A stretch of DNA of 64,000 bases from Persicitalea sp963716085 (GTDB lineage Bacteria; Bacteroidota; Bacteroidia; Cytophagales; Spirosomataceae), in NCBI GenBank assembly GCA_963716085.1, contig OY970288.1, forward strand, positions 1,054,001 to 1,118,000, given 5' to 3'. The position numbers and the translations under genes are program-made. The notes beneath the pieces are model-generated. The model searched no databases and had not been told where the DNA came from. It saw only the letters and a program-made list of their open reading frames with translations. Of this stretch, positions 14,496 through 23,262 are shown in pieces (the first letter of the stretch is position 1; the number at the start of each line of letters is the position of its first letter).

Positions 14496-16117
14496 AGAAG
14501 TACCTTTTACTCTCTTTCCTGCTGGCAATCGCTTTGGTTTCGTCGCGAGCCGAAGCGCAGACGCTGCCGCGCTATTTGATTTATTTCAAAGACAAAGCCA
14601 GCACCCCCTTCTCCGTTCAAAAACCCGAAGCGTTTCTCTCACAGCGAGCTATCGCGCGGCGGCAGCGGCAGGGCATCGCCATCACAGCCGCCGACTTTCC
14701 GGTGAATCCGACTTACATCCAAGCCGTGCGACAAACCGGGGCCAAAGTGTTTTTCACCTCCCGCTGGTTCAACGCTGCCTTATTGGAGGCCACCGACACG
14801 CAGTGGGCGGCGATCAAGGCGCTACCTTTTTATAAAGGCACGGAGCGCAACCTGCCGATCGCCCCGGCCGGCACGCCCGGCGTGGCCCGGCTGGGGGCGG
14901 TTTACGACAAATTCGGAACGCAGGAGACCATCGACTACGGTCGCACGCTGGGCCAACTTACTATGCTGGGCATCCCCGAAACGCACGAAAAAGGCTTTCA
15001 CGGCGAAGGAATGTTCATCGCCGTGCTGGATGCCGGGTTTCCAAAAGCCAACGAACTCGGGTACCTGAAGCCCATCTTCGACAGCAAGCGAATGCTGGAT
15101 ACCTACGATTTCGTATCTCGCAAAACCAATGTGTACGACAACCACCCGCACGGCCTCAACTGCTTGTCGATCATCGGGGCCGAGCAGCCGGGGCTGATGG
15201 TGGGCGCGGCTTACAAGGCCAGCTTTGCGCTCTACCGCACCGAAAACGATCTCAGCGAAACACCCTACGAAGAGGCCACCTGGATCATGGCCGCCGAACG
15301 TGCCGACAGCCTGGGCGTCGATATTATTTCCAGCTCGCTGGGCTACAATCAGTTCGATAATTCGGTCTATGATTACACCATCAAAGACCTCGATGGCCGC
15401 ACGGCCCTCATTTCGAAGGCCGCCCTCCACGCCGCCCGCCGGGGCATTCTGGTCGTCAGTTCGGCGGGCAATTCCGGTAACGACCCCTGGAAGTTCATCA
15501 CGCCGCCCGCCGATGCGGATTCCGTTTTGGCCATCGGCGCGGTTTTCGCCAACCGCAGTTATGTGGCGTTCAGCTCGATTGGCCCCACGGCCGACGGTCG
15601 CATCAAGCCCGACGTAGCGGCGCAGGGGGCGGGAACCACCATCGGCAATACGAACGGGGGAGCATCATCCGGCAGCGGCACCTCGTTTTCTGCCCCCCTC
15701 ATCGCGGGCATGGCGGCGGTGGTTTGGCAGGAATTTCCCTATCTGACCGCCCAGCAACTCATTAAAGTATTACAAGAAGCCGGGGACCGGGCCGCCAATC
15801 CCGATAACTTGCTGGGCTACGGCGTACCGACGGTACAGCGGGCACAGGAAATCGTAGTGCGGGATTATGCGTCGTTAAATGCGGTGCTTTATCCCAATCC
15901 CACCAGTGAAGCGGTGTACTTACGTTTTGGAGAAAACCGGGTGCCGATCGCTACTGAGGCTCAAATCCTGAACACGGCGGGCGTCTCCCTTACCCCGGTT
16001 ATGCCCGTCACCGAAGCCGACTTTCGCCTGCCCGTCGGGACGCTAGCGGCGGGTTTGTATTTTGTAAAAATCACGACCCCGCAAGGAGTGCGGGTTTTGA
16101 AGTTTCTTAAATACTAG
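14492..16117 (+). CDS. S8 subtilisin-like protease with T9SS sorting domain
   Basis: This 541-residue secreted serine protease has a signal peptide at 1-22 (KKYLLLSFLLAIALVSS). The catalytic triad is Asp180 (AVLDAGF), His220 (NHPHGLNCLS) and Ser398 (GTSFSAPLIAGMAAV), with the oxyanion Asn327 in SSAGNSGND. Residues 23-165 form a propeptide-like N-domain. From about 465 there is a type A T9SS C-terminal domain (LNAVLYPNPTSEAVYLRFGE to the end GVRVLKFLKY), so the protein should cross the outer membrane by the type IX system. Its start overlaps the preceding lipoprotein gene by 4 bases; its 3' end overlaps the convergent NUDIX gene by 11 bases. Confidence 0.93.
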   Translation: MKKYLLLSFLLAIALVSSRAEAQTLPRYLIYFKDKASTPFSVQKPEAFLSQRAIARRQRQGIAITAADFPVNPTYIQAVRQTGAKVFFTSRWFNAALLEATDTQWAAIKALPFYKGTERNLPIAPAGTPGVARLGAVYDKFGTQETIDYGRTLGQLTMLGIPETHEKGFHGEGMFIAVLDAGFPKANELGYLKPIFDSKRMLDTYDFVSRKTNVYDNHPHGLNCLSIIGAEQPGLMVGAAYKASFALYRTENDLSETPYEEATWIMAAERADSLGVDIISSSLGYNQFDNSVYDYTIKDLDGRTALISKAALHAARRGILVVSSAGNSGNDPWKFITPPADADSVLAIGAVFANRSYVAFSSIGPTADGRIKPDVAAQGAGTTIGNTNGGASSGSGTSFSAPLIAGMAAVVWQEFPYLTAQQLIKVLQEAGDRAANPDNLLGYGVPTVQRAQEIVVRDYASLNAVLYPNPTSEAVYLRFGENRVPIATEAQILNTAGVSLTPVMPVTEADFRLPVGTLAAGLYFVKITTPQGVRVLKFLKY

Positions 16118-16646
16118 GCAGCGTTTTCCGTTGCATGCGCACGATGCTTTCGGACGAATTATAAAGTGCCACTTCCTCCATCGGTGCCCACCGTACTTCA
16201 TTAGACTCGGCGTTGCGGGCTACTTCTTTCCGAGGGTCGGCTTCCAGCAAAAATCGAATATCGTAGTGATAGTGACCTGACTCACCCATTCGGGCAGGGA
16301 TAAAATGCACGTCCACGTCGAAAATGCTTTCACCCACAGGCCGCACAACGGCCCCCGTTTCTTCCCTTGCTTCCCTCATCGCGACGCGTAGCGTGTCCGG
16401 GTCGCCGTCGCAATGACCGCCCGGCTGGAACCAGCGGTCGAGCTTGCGATGATGCATCAGTAGCACCTGCGAGCGGTCGGGCGAAACGACCCAGGCCGAG
16501 GCGGTGACGTGGCCGACTGATAGCATACGTTCGAAGCAGTCGGGATGCTTTTCGACAAATTCGATGGCACGCAGCCACATGGCCCACTCGAATTCGTCGC
16601 GGGGTACATGGTCGTTCAGCATAGCGAGCAGGGCTTCGCGTGGCAT
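16107..16646 (-). CDS. NUDIX hydrolase
   Basis: This 179-residue NUDIX protein has its Nudix box around GGHCDGDPDTLRVAMREARE followed by ETGAV. The REUxEExGU part (REAREETGA), which supplies the metal ligands, is intact. The Glu of the Gx5E part is replaced by Pro, a variant that occurs in a subgroup of NUDIX proteins. An N-terminal helical region (about 1-40) precedes VTASAWVVSPDRSQVLLMHH. Likely substrates are nucleoside diphosphate derivatives, but the exact one cannot be told. It converges with and overlaps the subtilase gene by 11 bases, leaving no room for a separate terminator. Confidence 0.9.
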   Translation of the reverse strand: MPREALLAMLNDHVPRDEFEWAMWLRAIEFVEKHPDCFERMLSVGHVTASAWVVSPDRSQVLLMHHRKLDRWFQPGGHCDGDPDTLRVAMREAREETGAVVRPVGESIFDVDVHFIPARMGESGHYHYDIRFLLEADPRKEVARNAESNEVRWAPMEEVALYNSSESIVRMQRKTLPSI

Positions 16647-16726
16647 GGCAATAGGGTTTGTATTAATAATTGGCTAATTTCGCGCTTTATTCCAAAAATT
16701 CGTCAAGAAACAAAAGATCAATCTCT

Positions 16727-17653
16727 ATGAAAAAGTATTTTCTCTCCTTCGCCTTAGTCCTGGCCATCGTGGCTACTTCTCTGGCCCAGCGCACCCCGCA
16801 GCCCAGCCCGGCCGCCAGCGTCATGCAAACCGTCGGCGTGACGGACTTCACCGTAACTTACTCTCGTCCATCGACTAAGGGGCGCACCGTGTACGGCGAC
16901 AGTACGGCTATCGTATCTTACGGCCGCACCTGGCGCACCGGAGCCAACGCCGCTACCACGTTGGAAGCTTCCACCGACTTCATGTTCGGCGGCAAAAAAG
17001 TGGCTGCGGGCAAGTACGCGCTCTTCTCCATTCCGCAGGGCGGGCAGTGGACGGTCATCCTGAATAAGGATACCAAAGCCAGTGAGAACAGCTACAAGGA
17101 ATCCGGCGATGCGGTTCGCGTAATGGCCATGCCCACCTCATCCTCCGAGTTCACGGAGTCGTTCACGCTGGGTTTTTCAAACGTAACGGACAGCACCGCC
17201 CACCTCAACATCGCCTGGGGGCCCGTCAACGTACCCGTTCCCATCGAGGTCATGACCACCGACATCACGATGGCCGCTATGGACAAAGCCGTCATGGAGA
17301 AGCCTGAAGATCCCACCACGCTGCAAAACGCGGCGGGCTACATGCTTTCCAAAGGTAAGAACCTGAGCCAGGCGCTGGCGATGACCGACAAAGCCATCGG
17401 CTTGAAAGAGACCTTCCGCAACGTGTGGCTGAAAGCCCAAATCCTGGGTAAAATGGGCAAGTTGACCGAAGCCATTCCCCTGGCACAGAAGGCCCTGGCC
17501 ATGGGTAAAACCTCCGGCGACAGCGCGTTTAGCTTCATGGGACCACAGATCGAAAACGGTCTGAAAGGAATGCAAGCCATGCTTCCCGCCGGAGCCGATG
17601 CCGCCTCGGGTGTGATGGATAAAATGACAGGTAAAAAAGGACGGAAGAAGTAA
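16727..17653 (+). CDS. DUF2911 protein with C-terminal TPR-like region
   Basis: From the ATG at 16727 (preferred because a signal peptide KKYFLSFALVLAIVATSLAQ follows directly) the product has 308 residues. Residues ~28-175 form the DUF2911 domain with the typical phrases YSRPSTKGRTVYG, YGRTWRTGANAATTLE, VAAGKYALFSIP and WTVILNKD. From ~195 a TPR-like helical region follows (LQNAAGYMLSKGKNLSQAL, WLKAQILGKMGKLTEAIPLA), ending in a Lys/Arg-rich tail GKKGRKK. The function is unknown; the protein should be periplasmic. The YfhO-like gene begins 21 bases downstream on the same strand. Confidence 0.92.
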   Translation: MKKYFLSFALVLAIVATSLAQRTPQPSPAASVMQTVGVTDFTVTYSRPSTKGRTVYGDSTAIVSYGRTWRTGANAATTLEASTDFMFGGKKVAAGKYALFSIPQGGQWTVILNKDTKASENSYKESGDAVRVMAMPTSSSEFTESFTLGFSNVTDSTAHLNIAWGPVNVPVPIEVMTTDITMAAMDKAVMEKPEDPTTLQNAAGYMLSKGKNLSQALAMTDKAIGLKETFRNVWLKAQILGKMGKLTEAIPLAQKALAMGKTSGDSAFSFMGPQIENGLKGMQAMLPAGADAASGVMDKMTGKKGRKK

Positions 17654-17674
17654 GGGCCTAAGAATAACCAATCC

Positions 17675-20158
17675 ATGAAAAAGACTTTCTCCTGGCAGCG
17701 CCTCTGGCCACATTTGGCTGTCGTCGTCGGCTTCGTCCTCTTGTCGCTGAGCTACGCTTCCCCCGTGCTCAATGGCAAGCGCCTGAACCAATACGACGAT
17801 GTGCAGGCCCAGGGGGCGGCGCAGGAGGTCTTGGACTACAAGGAAAAGTCCGGCGAGTGGTCGGCCTGGACCAACGGCATGTTCGGAGGGATGCCCGCCT
17901 ATCTGATCGCGGGCGATTATCCGACCAGCATCACCACCAAATTGGGCCAGTTGGCCAACCGACTTCTTCCGGCACCGGCCAGTTACTTCGTGCTCACCAT
18001 GGTTTCGGCCTACGTTCTGTTGCTGGTACTGGGGGCAAATCTGTGGCTGGCGGCTTTCGGCGCCATTGCTTATGCCTTTGGTTCCTACCTCACCACGAGT
18101 CTGGAAGCAGGTCACGTGTCCAAGATCCTGGCCCTGGCCTACGCACCGGGTGTCATTGCCGGCGTGCTCCTGGCTTTCCGCCGGAACTGGTTGATCGGCT
18201 CGGCGGTCACGGCGCTGTTTTTCGGGTTGGAACTTTACGGAAATCACATTCAAATCACTTATTATCTGGGCATTGGGGTCTTCGTGCTGGTCATTCTTGA
18301 AAGCGTTTCCTACGTTAAAGCCGGGCGCATTCCGCAATTGATGCTGGTGTTGGCCGGGCTGGGCTTTGCGGGCCTGGTGGCGGTAGGTACCCATTCGACC
18401 CGCCTGTGGAATGCCTACGACTATACCAAGGAGACCATCCGCGGAAAGTCGGAACTCAGCCCGCTGGCCGCAGAGGCGGCAACGGCTTCCCCCGATCAGG
18501 ACGGTTTGGACAAGGAATATGCTTTCCAGTACAGCTATGGCATCGTAGAGACTTTTACGCTACTCATTCCCAACCTTTACGGCGGGCCTTCACAGGGGGC
18601 GCTCGATAGCAAATCAGAAACGTACCAGACCCTGGTAAACCGGGGGGTGGATGCTGCTAATGCTGCCAACTTCGTGCAGGCACTGCCCCTGTACTGGGGT
18701 AAACAGTACAGCACGGGAGGCCCGGCCTACGCGGGAGCTATTATATTTTTCCTTTTCGTCTTAGGTTTGTTTATCGTAAAGGGGAACCTCAAATGGTGGG
18801 TCGCGGGTGTCACGCTGCTTTATATCGTGTGGGCCTGGGGCAAGAACCTGGCGGGAGTAAACTATCTGTTTTTCGATTACTTCCCGATGCTCAACAAGTT
18901 TCGGGCGGTTACGATGGTGTTGTCACTGGCGCATTTGCTGATTGTCGTGCTGGCGGTCGCCGCCCTGCGCGACATCGTGCAACGTAAGTATGGTTTTCAA
19001 GAGATTTCAAAGCCCTTCCTCATTAGCCTGGGACTGACGGCGGGAGTTTGCCTGATTTTGGCCATCGTCCCTACGCTGTTTTTCAGCTTTCGGGGCGAAA
19101 ACGACCCGCAGTTTGTCGAGAGCCTGGCGCAAAGCAGCCAGAACCCGACCTTCGCGCAGGAGATCATGGGCGCCATCGTGAAGGATCGCGTCGGTATGAT
19201 GCGGGGCGACGCTTTGCGCTCGGCCCTGCTTATACTGCTGGCCGCCGGATTGATCTGGCTTTGGATGAAGGAAAAAATAAAAGCTGCCGTGCTGTACCCG
19301 GTGCTGCTGTTGCTGGTTATTTTCGATATGTTCGGCGTCAGCAAACGCTACCTCAACAACGATGACTTCGTGAGCAAGCAGGCCGCGCAGGCCCAGATTT
19401 CGCCCTCGCCCGCCGACCAGCAGATTTTGCAGGATCCCGACCCCAACTACCGGGTGCTGGACGTACTGCGAAATACGTTCAACAACGCCGAGGCATCGTA
19501 CTTCCACAAATCGATCGGTGGCTACCACGGAGCCAAAATGCGCCGCTACCAGGAGCTCATCGAACGGCAGATTGCCAAAGCGAATCCCAATCCGGGGATC
19601 TTGAATATGCTCAATACCAAATACATTCTCACGCGCGATCAGCAGGGCAATCCCGCCGTACAGCCCAATCCTGACGCGTTTGGTCATGCCTGGTTTGTGG
19701 ACGACTACAAAATCGTCTCCAACGCCGACGCCGAAATGAGCGCCCTCGACAGTCTCCAGCCGCGTCGTTCCGCCGTGGTGGATCAGCGCTTTGCCGATGA
19801 ACTGAAAGGTCTGACGATCCGGCCTGACAGCGTCAGTACCATCACGCTCAGCAGCTACAAGCCCGATGAACTGGTGTACGAAAGCAGTGCGCAAACCGAG
19901 CAGTTGGCCGTTTTTTCGGAGATTTACTACAACGTTCGCGACGACTGGAAGGTGACGATCGACGGCAAACCCGCGCCAATGCTACGCGCCAATTACGTCT
20001 TGCGGGCCCTGCGTGTTCCAGCGGGCAAGCACACCATCGTCTTTAAATTCGAGCCGATTTCGGTCAGCACCGGACACACGATCGACTTGATCAGCTCAAT
20101 ATTGCTGGTGGCGCTGATTTTAGGGGCAGTGTTTGTGGAAACCAAACGGCAGGTATAA
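17675..20158 (+). CDS. YfhO-family membrane protein (GT-C-like)
   Basis: This 827-residue polytopic membrane protein is related to Bacillus YfhO. Hydrophobic segments cluster at about 12-32, 105-240, 360-400, 415-480 and 530-560. A large extracytoplasmic loop follows the first segment (LNQYDDVQAQGAAQEVLDYK), and the C-terminal soluble part contains SIGGYHGAKMRRYQELIERQ, LNMLNTKYILT and VYYN-type phrases typical of the family, before a final membrane helix. YfhO in Gram-positives glycosylates lipoteichoic acid; in Bacteroidota a lipid-linked sugar transferase role is plausible but not shown. It sits 21 bases after the DUF2911 gene and 74 bases before psd. Confidence 0.9.
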   Translation: MKKTFSWQRLWPHLAVVVGFVLLSLSYASPVLNGKRLNQYDDVQAQGAAQEVLDYKEKSGEWSAWTNGMFGGMPAYLIAGDYPTSITTKLGQLANRLLPAPASYFVLTMVSAYVLLLVLGANLWLAAFGAIAYAFGSYLTTSLEAGHVSKILALAYAPGVIAGVLLAFRRNWLIGSAVTALFFGLELYGNHIQITYYLGIGVFVLVILESVSYVKAGRIPQLMLVLAGLGFAGLVAVGTHSTRLWNAYDYTKETIRGKSELSPLAAEAATASPDQDGLDKEYAFQYSYGIVETFTLLIPNLYGGPSQGALDSKSETYQTLVNRGVDAANAANFVQALPLYWGKQYSTGGPAYAGAIIFFLFVLGLFIVKGNLKWWVAGVTLLYIVWAWGKNLAGVNYLFFDYFPMLNKFRAVTMVLSLAHLLIVVLAVAALRDIVQRKYGFQEISKPFLISLGLTAGVCLILAIVPTLFFSFRGENDPQFVESLAQSSQNPTFAQEIMGAIVKDRVGMMRGDALRSALLILLAAGLIWLWMKEKIKAAVLYPVLLLLVIFDMFGVSKRYLNNDDFVSKQAAQAQISPSPADQQILQDPDPNYRVLDVLRNTFNNAEASYFHKSIGGYHGAKMRRYQELIERQIAKANPNPGILNMLNTKYILTRDQQGNPAVQPNPDAFGHAWFVDDYKIVSNADAEMSALDSLQPRRSAVVDQRFADELKGLTIRPDSVSTITLSSYKPDELVYESSAQTEQLAVFSEIYYNVRDDWKVTIDGKPAPMLRANYVLRALRVPAGKHTIVFKFEPISVSTGHTIDLISSILLVALILGAVFVETKRQV

Positions 20159-20164
20159 CGTCGC

Positions 20165-20182
20165 AGCCCGACGCGTTGGGCT
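20165..20182. other. Small inverted repeat between the YfhO-like gene and psd
   Basis: AGCCCGACG and CGTTGGGCT form an 18-nt near-palindrome with one mismatch, 7 bases after the YfhO-like stop codon. TTTCG follows, too short a T-run for a confident intrinsic terminator. It may be an attenuator or an RNA end in the spacer upstream of psd. Confidence 0.35.
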
Positions 20183-20232
20183 TTCGCCGGGGAGTTCGTA
20201 TTTTTACGGCCACGAAATAACCCCTGAACCTG

Positions 20233-20895
20233 ATGAAACTTCACAAAGAAGGCTACGTAATTATGGGCGGTACCGCCCTGCTTTTGCTATTAATCAACTG
20301 GGCCATCCGTTATTATATTCCTGAATTGGATTGGCTGCACTGGCTACTATTGATTGCCAGCGTTGTTTTCTTTTTCTTGATCGTCCAGTTTTTCCGCGTT
20401 CCCACGCGAGTCGTCACTGCCGACGAAAGCCGCATCATCGCGCCCTGCGACGGGAAGGTGGTAGTGATCGAGGAGGTGGTGGAGAACGAGTACTTCCAGG
20501 GGCCGCGCCGCCAGATCAGCATTTTCATGTCGCCGCTGAATGTCCACGTCAACTGGAATCCGATTAGTGGCGTCGTGAAGTACTTCAAGTACCATCCTGG
20601 CCTCTACCTGGTAGCCTGGCACCCCAAATCAAGTACCGACAACGAGCGCACGACGACCGTAATCGAAACGCCGCAGGGCGTCGAGATCTTGTTCCGCCAG
20701 ATCGCCGGAGCCGTAGCCCGACGCATCCGCTGGTACGTAAAAGAAGGAGACGAAGTGCAGCAAGCCACGCAAATGGGCTTCATCAAATTTGGCTCCCGCG
20801 TGGATGTATTCGTGCCGATGGACGCCGAAATCAAAGTGAATTTGAACGACAAAACCGTGGGAAGCGTCACGGTGCTGGCGGAATTACCGCAGTAG
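20233..20895 (+). CDS. psd: Phosphatidylserine decarboxylase proenzyme
   Basis: This 220-residue protein of the short phosphatidylserine decarboxylase type decarboxylates phosphatidylserine to phosphatidylethanolamine at the membrane. It has two N-terminal hydrophobic segments (about 8-25 and 34-54), RIIAPCDGKVVVIEEV, ISIFMSPLNVHVNWNPISGV, and the self-cleavage site FGSRVDVF, where the Gly187-Ser188 bond is cut and Ser188 becomes the pyruvoyl cofactor. The more usual LGST-like site is replaced by FGS, as in this subfamily. Its TAG stop codon lies inside a palindromic repeat shared with the convergent DUF3431 gene. Confidence 0.93.
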   Translation: MKLHKEGYVIMGGTALLLLLINWAIRYYIPELDWLHWLLLIASVVFFFLIVQFFRVPTRVVTADESRIIAPCDGKVVVIEEVVENEYFQGPRRQISIFMSPLNVHVNWNPISGVVKYFKYHPGLYLVAWHPKSSTDNERTTTVIETPQGVEILFRQIAGAVARRIRWYVKEGDEVQQATQMGFIKFGSRVDVFVPMDAEIKVNLNDKTVGSVTVLAELPQ

Positions 20896-20919
20896 GGACG
20901 CGACGCATCGCGTCTCTAC
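20892..20919. repeat. GTAGGGACGCGA palindromic repeat supplying two stop codons
   Basis: GTAGGGACGCGA (20892-20903), a 4-base loop, then TCGCGTCTCTAC (20908-20919) form a 28-nt hairpin with one mismatch. The TAG at its left end is the stop codon of psd, and the complement of CTA near its right end is the TAG stop of the DUF3431 gene. It belongs to the same general type as the GTAGGGGCGAAC repeat at 25410-25439. Confidence 0.75.
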
Positions 20920-21584
20920 GACTGATTTTTCATCTGTTTTAAATAAACGGTCCGTCGCCCGGCCAGCCAGTCGCGGTCAATGCCCTCCACGCCGAAGATG
21001 CGATCCCACATTCGCTCGTAGCAGTGAGCGGCGTTCGGGTAATCAAGGGATATTTTCAGGGCCTTTTGGTAAAAAGACAGCGGTTGGCGATGCACCAACT
21101 TTTGCGAAACTATAAACTGCGCTCCAAGATAAAACGGGTATTCCTGCGGTCCGTTCACTTCGAAGAGTTGACGGTGAAATCCTGCCAGATCCAGCCCTTC
21201 GCCTGTGTCGTTTTTCGACCACTCCCGGAAAAGTTGTCCGTCGGGCGTATCGGTGTCGATGATGTGGCCCAGCCATTGAAAAGAATTTTCCGGCAAATTG
21301 CCCGCCGCAAAAGCCCGCAGACTGTGGTGAAAATCGTAAGCGTGATCGAAGGGTTTTCCCTGGCAGAAAATGGTGTAATCGGCCAGCGAATCGTAACGGG
21401 CAACCAGGTGGTGCAGGTAGGTATGGGCTTCGCGCCCGACGTTCGGGAGGGGGCTATGGGCAATCGGCGGTTGGCTATCGGCCTTAGCGTAAACCGTTTT
21501 ATGAATAGCGGTAGGTACCCGTCGCAACCAGTTGAGGTTTTCGTAGTAATGCGCCACGACGAGTTCCAGCGAAGGGGATTCCAT
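20916..21584 (-). CDS. DUF3431 protein with a repeat-derived insertion
   Basis: This 222-residue protein has the DUF3431 phrases LVVAHYYENLNWL, NVGREAHTYLHHLVARYD, LADYTIFCQGKPFDHAYDFH and YPFYLGAQFIVSQKLVHRQP. The family resembles cytoplasmic or secreted glycosyltransferase-like folds of unknown substrate. Between KTVYAKAD and NVGRE there is a low-complexity piece (SQPPIAHSPLP) encoded by degenerate words of the GGCTAT/GCAATCGG kind at 21446-21484, apparently an in-frame insertion. The start ATG follows the Uma2 gene's stop codon directly (TGAATG), so the two are translated from one message. Confidence 0.85.
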   Translation of the reverse strand: MESPSLELVVAHYYENLNWLRRVPTAIHKTVYAKADSQPPIAHSPLPNVGREAHTYLHHLVARYDSLADYTIFCQGKPFDHAYDFHHSLRAFAAGNLPENSFQWLGHIIDTDTPDGQLFREWSKNDTGEGLDLAGFHRQLFEVNGPQEYPFYLGAQFIVSQKLVHRQPLSFYQKALKISLDYPNAAHCYERMWDRIFGVEGIDRDWLAGRRTVYLKQMKNQS

Positions 21585-22160
21585 TCAAAATTCCACTTCC
21601 ATCACCAACCCCGGCAACACGTCCTCGCCCGATAATTCTACGGATTCTCCTTTCCTGATTTCCGTACTACCGTCGATGCGGTAGATGTGGACGGCCTTCC
21701 CCTTTCGATCGATGAGCCAGCCCAGGCGGCAACCATTGGCGCGGTACTCCTCCATCTTCTTCTTCAAATCTTCCATTCGGTCGCTTTCAGAGCGAATTTC
21801 CACGGCAAAATCAGGAAAAGTGTGGGTGAATATTTTCTGCTCGTTTTTCGGCAAGCTTTCCCAGCGGTCTTTCGGTATCCACGACAGATCAGGAGAGCGT
21901 ACTGCCCCGTTGGGGAGTGTGTATCCCGAGGAAGAGTCGAACAGATAACCCAATTTGGTCTGACGATTCCAGTAAACTATTTCGTAGCCAAACTCAATGT
22001 TGTAATTTCCCGTACTCATTCCCGTTGGCGACATAACGATGATATTTCCGTGTTGGTCGCGCTCCATGCGCAACTCCGAATTGGCCTGGCACAGATCGAA
22101 GAACATCTCTTCCGTCAGGCCATCCACTGTTTTTAATAAAAATCCGTTTTCCAGTACCAT
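21585..22160 (-). CDS. Uma2-family (DUF820) putative endonuclease
   Basis: This 191-residue protein of the Uma2 group has a PD-(D/E)xK-like restriction-endonuclease fold. The core reads VRSPDLSWIPKDRWE (Asp) then FAVEIRSESDRMEDLKKKMEEY, with the acidic-basic pair in the EIRSESD strand, then GCRLGWLIDRKGKAVHIYRI. Uma2 genes are expanded in Cytophagales and cyanobacteria; a nuclease role is predicted from fold only. It lies directly upstream of DUF3431 with stop and start codons abutting. It resembles, but is more complete than, the three Uma2 genes in the permease array. Confidence 0.87.
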   Translation of the reverse strand: MVLENGFLLKTVDGLTEEMFFDLCQANSELRMERDQHGNIIVMSPTGMSTGNYNIEFGYEIVYWNRQTKLGYLFDSSSGYTLPNGAVRSPDLSWIPKDRWESLPKNEQKIFTHTFPDFAVEIRSESDRMEDLKKKMEEYRANGCRLGWLIDRKGKAVHIYRIDGSTEIRKGESVELSGEDVLPGLVMEVEF

Positions 22161-22198
22161 CGCGAAGCAAAATTTTCTGACAATATAACGAAAGCCGA

Positions 22199-23056
22199 CT
22201 ACTTCTTCTCAATCCCTCCCAAAATCCGCCCAATGTCGTTAGCCTTGGCCATAAACTCCCGGCTTTGCCCTAAATCCTGCGCGTCGATGGCGTCTTTGAA
22301 ACGCTTCAGCAGATCGATGTAATCACCCAGGGCTTTGGAGACGTTGTCTTTGTTCTGATCAAAAATGGGGGCCCACATGGCCGGCGAACTCTTGGCTAAT
22401 CGCACGGTGGACGAGAAGCCCGTACTCGCCATGTCGAAAATGGCTTTTTCGTCCTTTTCCTTCACCAGCACCGTCAGCCCCAGCGCAAACGAACTGATGT
22501 GGCTCAAATGCGAGACGTACGCTAGGTGTAAATCGTGTTCGGCGGGCGTCATGTAGTGGATTTTCATCCCGACGTCGCGCAGGAAAGCCTCCACCAGGGC
22601 CAGCGAATCGGGATCGCTTTTCCGTCGATCACAGATAATGACGTTCTTACCCGGCAGCAGCTCGCGGAAGGCCGCGCCGGGGCCGGAGTTCTCGGTGCCC
22701 GCCATCGGGTGAACCGCCACGAATTGCCCGCGCCTGGGATGTGCGTCGGCTACTTGGCAGATGGTCTCTTTGGTTGAGCCTAAGTCCATTACTGTGCGTC
22801 CAGCGGGAATTTGGTCGAGAATCTGGGTCAAAAGCCGACGGATGCTGTCCACGGGCGTTGCCAGCACATTGAGTTCCGCCTTTTGCAGGGCCTCGTCCAA
22901 AGGCAGGATTTGATCCACCAGCCCCTTGGCCAAAGCAATTTTCTGGTTGACTACGGACTGATCCACGCCCACCAAGTGCAGGTTAGGGTACTTTTCCCGC
23001 AAAGCCAAGGCGAACGATCCACCGAGCAAACCTACGCCTATGATACTGATTGTCAT
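22199..23056 (-). CDS. tyrA: Prephenate dehydrogenase
   Basis: This protein oxidatively decarboxylates prephenate to 4-hydroxyphenylpyruvate in tyrosine synthesis. The frame is open from an ATG at 23136, but the ATG at 23056 (285 residues) is the right start: it begins MTISIIGVGLLGGSFAL, the NAD-binding GxGxxG at once, and the upstream extension is translated word repeat. Other motifs are VMDLGSTKETICQVADAHPR and FVAVHPMAGTENSGPGAAF with the catalytic-site His, and LAYVSHLSHISSFALGL. A C-terminal helical dimerisation region completes it. The aminotransferase gene upstream on the same strand fits a shared aromatic amino acid role. Confidence 0.92.
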   Translation of the reverse strand: MTISIIGVGLLGGSFALALREKYPNLHLVGVDQSVVNQKIALAKGLVDQILPLDEALQKAELNVLATPVDSIRRLLTQILDQIPAGRTVMDLGSTKETICQVADAHPRRGQFVAVHPMAGTENSGPGAAFRELLPGKNVIICDRRKSDPDSLALVEAFLRDVGMKIHYMTPAEHDLHLAYVSHLSHISSFALGLTVLVKEKDEKAIFDMASTGFSSTVRLAKSSPAMWAPIFDQNKDNVSKALGDYIDLLKRFKDAIDAQDLGQSREFMAKANDIGRILGGIEKK

Positions 23057-23067
23057 GGTTCTATTGT

Positions 23068-23110
23068 TGAATCGTGTAATCGTGTAATCGTGTAATCGTT
23101 GAATTGTGTA
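23068..23110. repeat. Tandem AATCGTGT word repeat in front of tyrA
   Basis: AATCGTGT occurs three times in exact tandem (23070-23093), followed by AATCGTT, GAATTGTGTAG. It lies 12 bases upstream of the tyrA start codon. The same words precede galK at 6904-6930 (GTGTAATCGTGTAACCGTTG). Confidence 0.78.
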
Positions 23111-23196
23111 GACGGTCGGCCCGTGCCGCACCATCGCGGTGATGGTTAGGGTTTAGCTGTTTGGTTGTGAAACTTTACTGGCGGCAAGCCGATTGC

Positions 23197-23255
23197 CTCA
23201 GGTACTCAGCCGGGCACCCGGAGGCGTACTTTGGTACTCAGGTACTCAGGTACTT
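23197..23255. repeat. GGTACTCAG word repeat after the aminotransferase gene
   Basis: CTCAGGTACTCAG at the left and TTGGTACTCAGGTACTCAGG at the right flank a GC-rich centre, CCGGGCACCCGG, which is itself a palindrome. The block lies between the aminotransferase stop codon (8 bases away) and the tyrA upstream region. It belongs to the same word family as the hairpin at 12456-12537. Confidence 0.68.
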
Positions 23256-23262
23256 CGTTCCG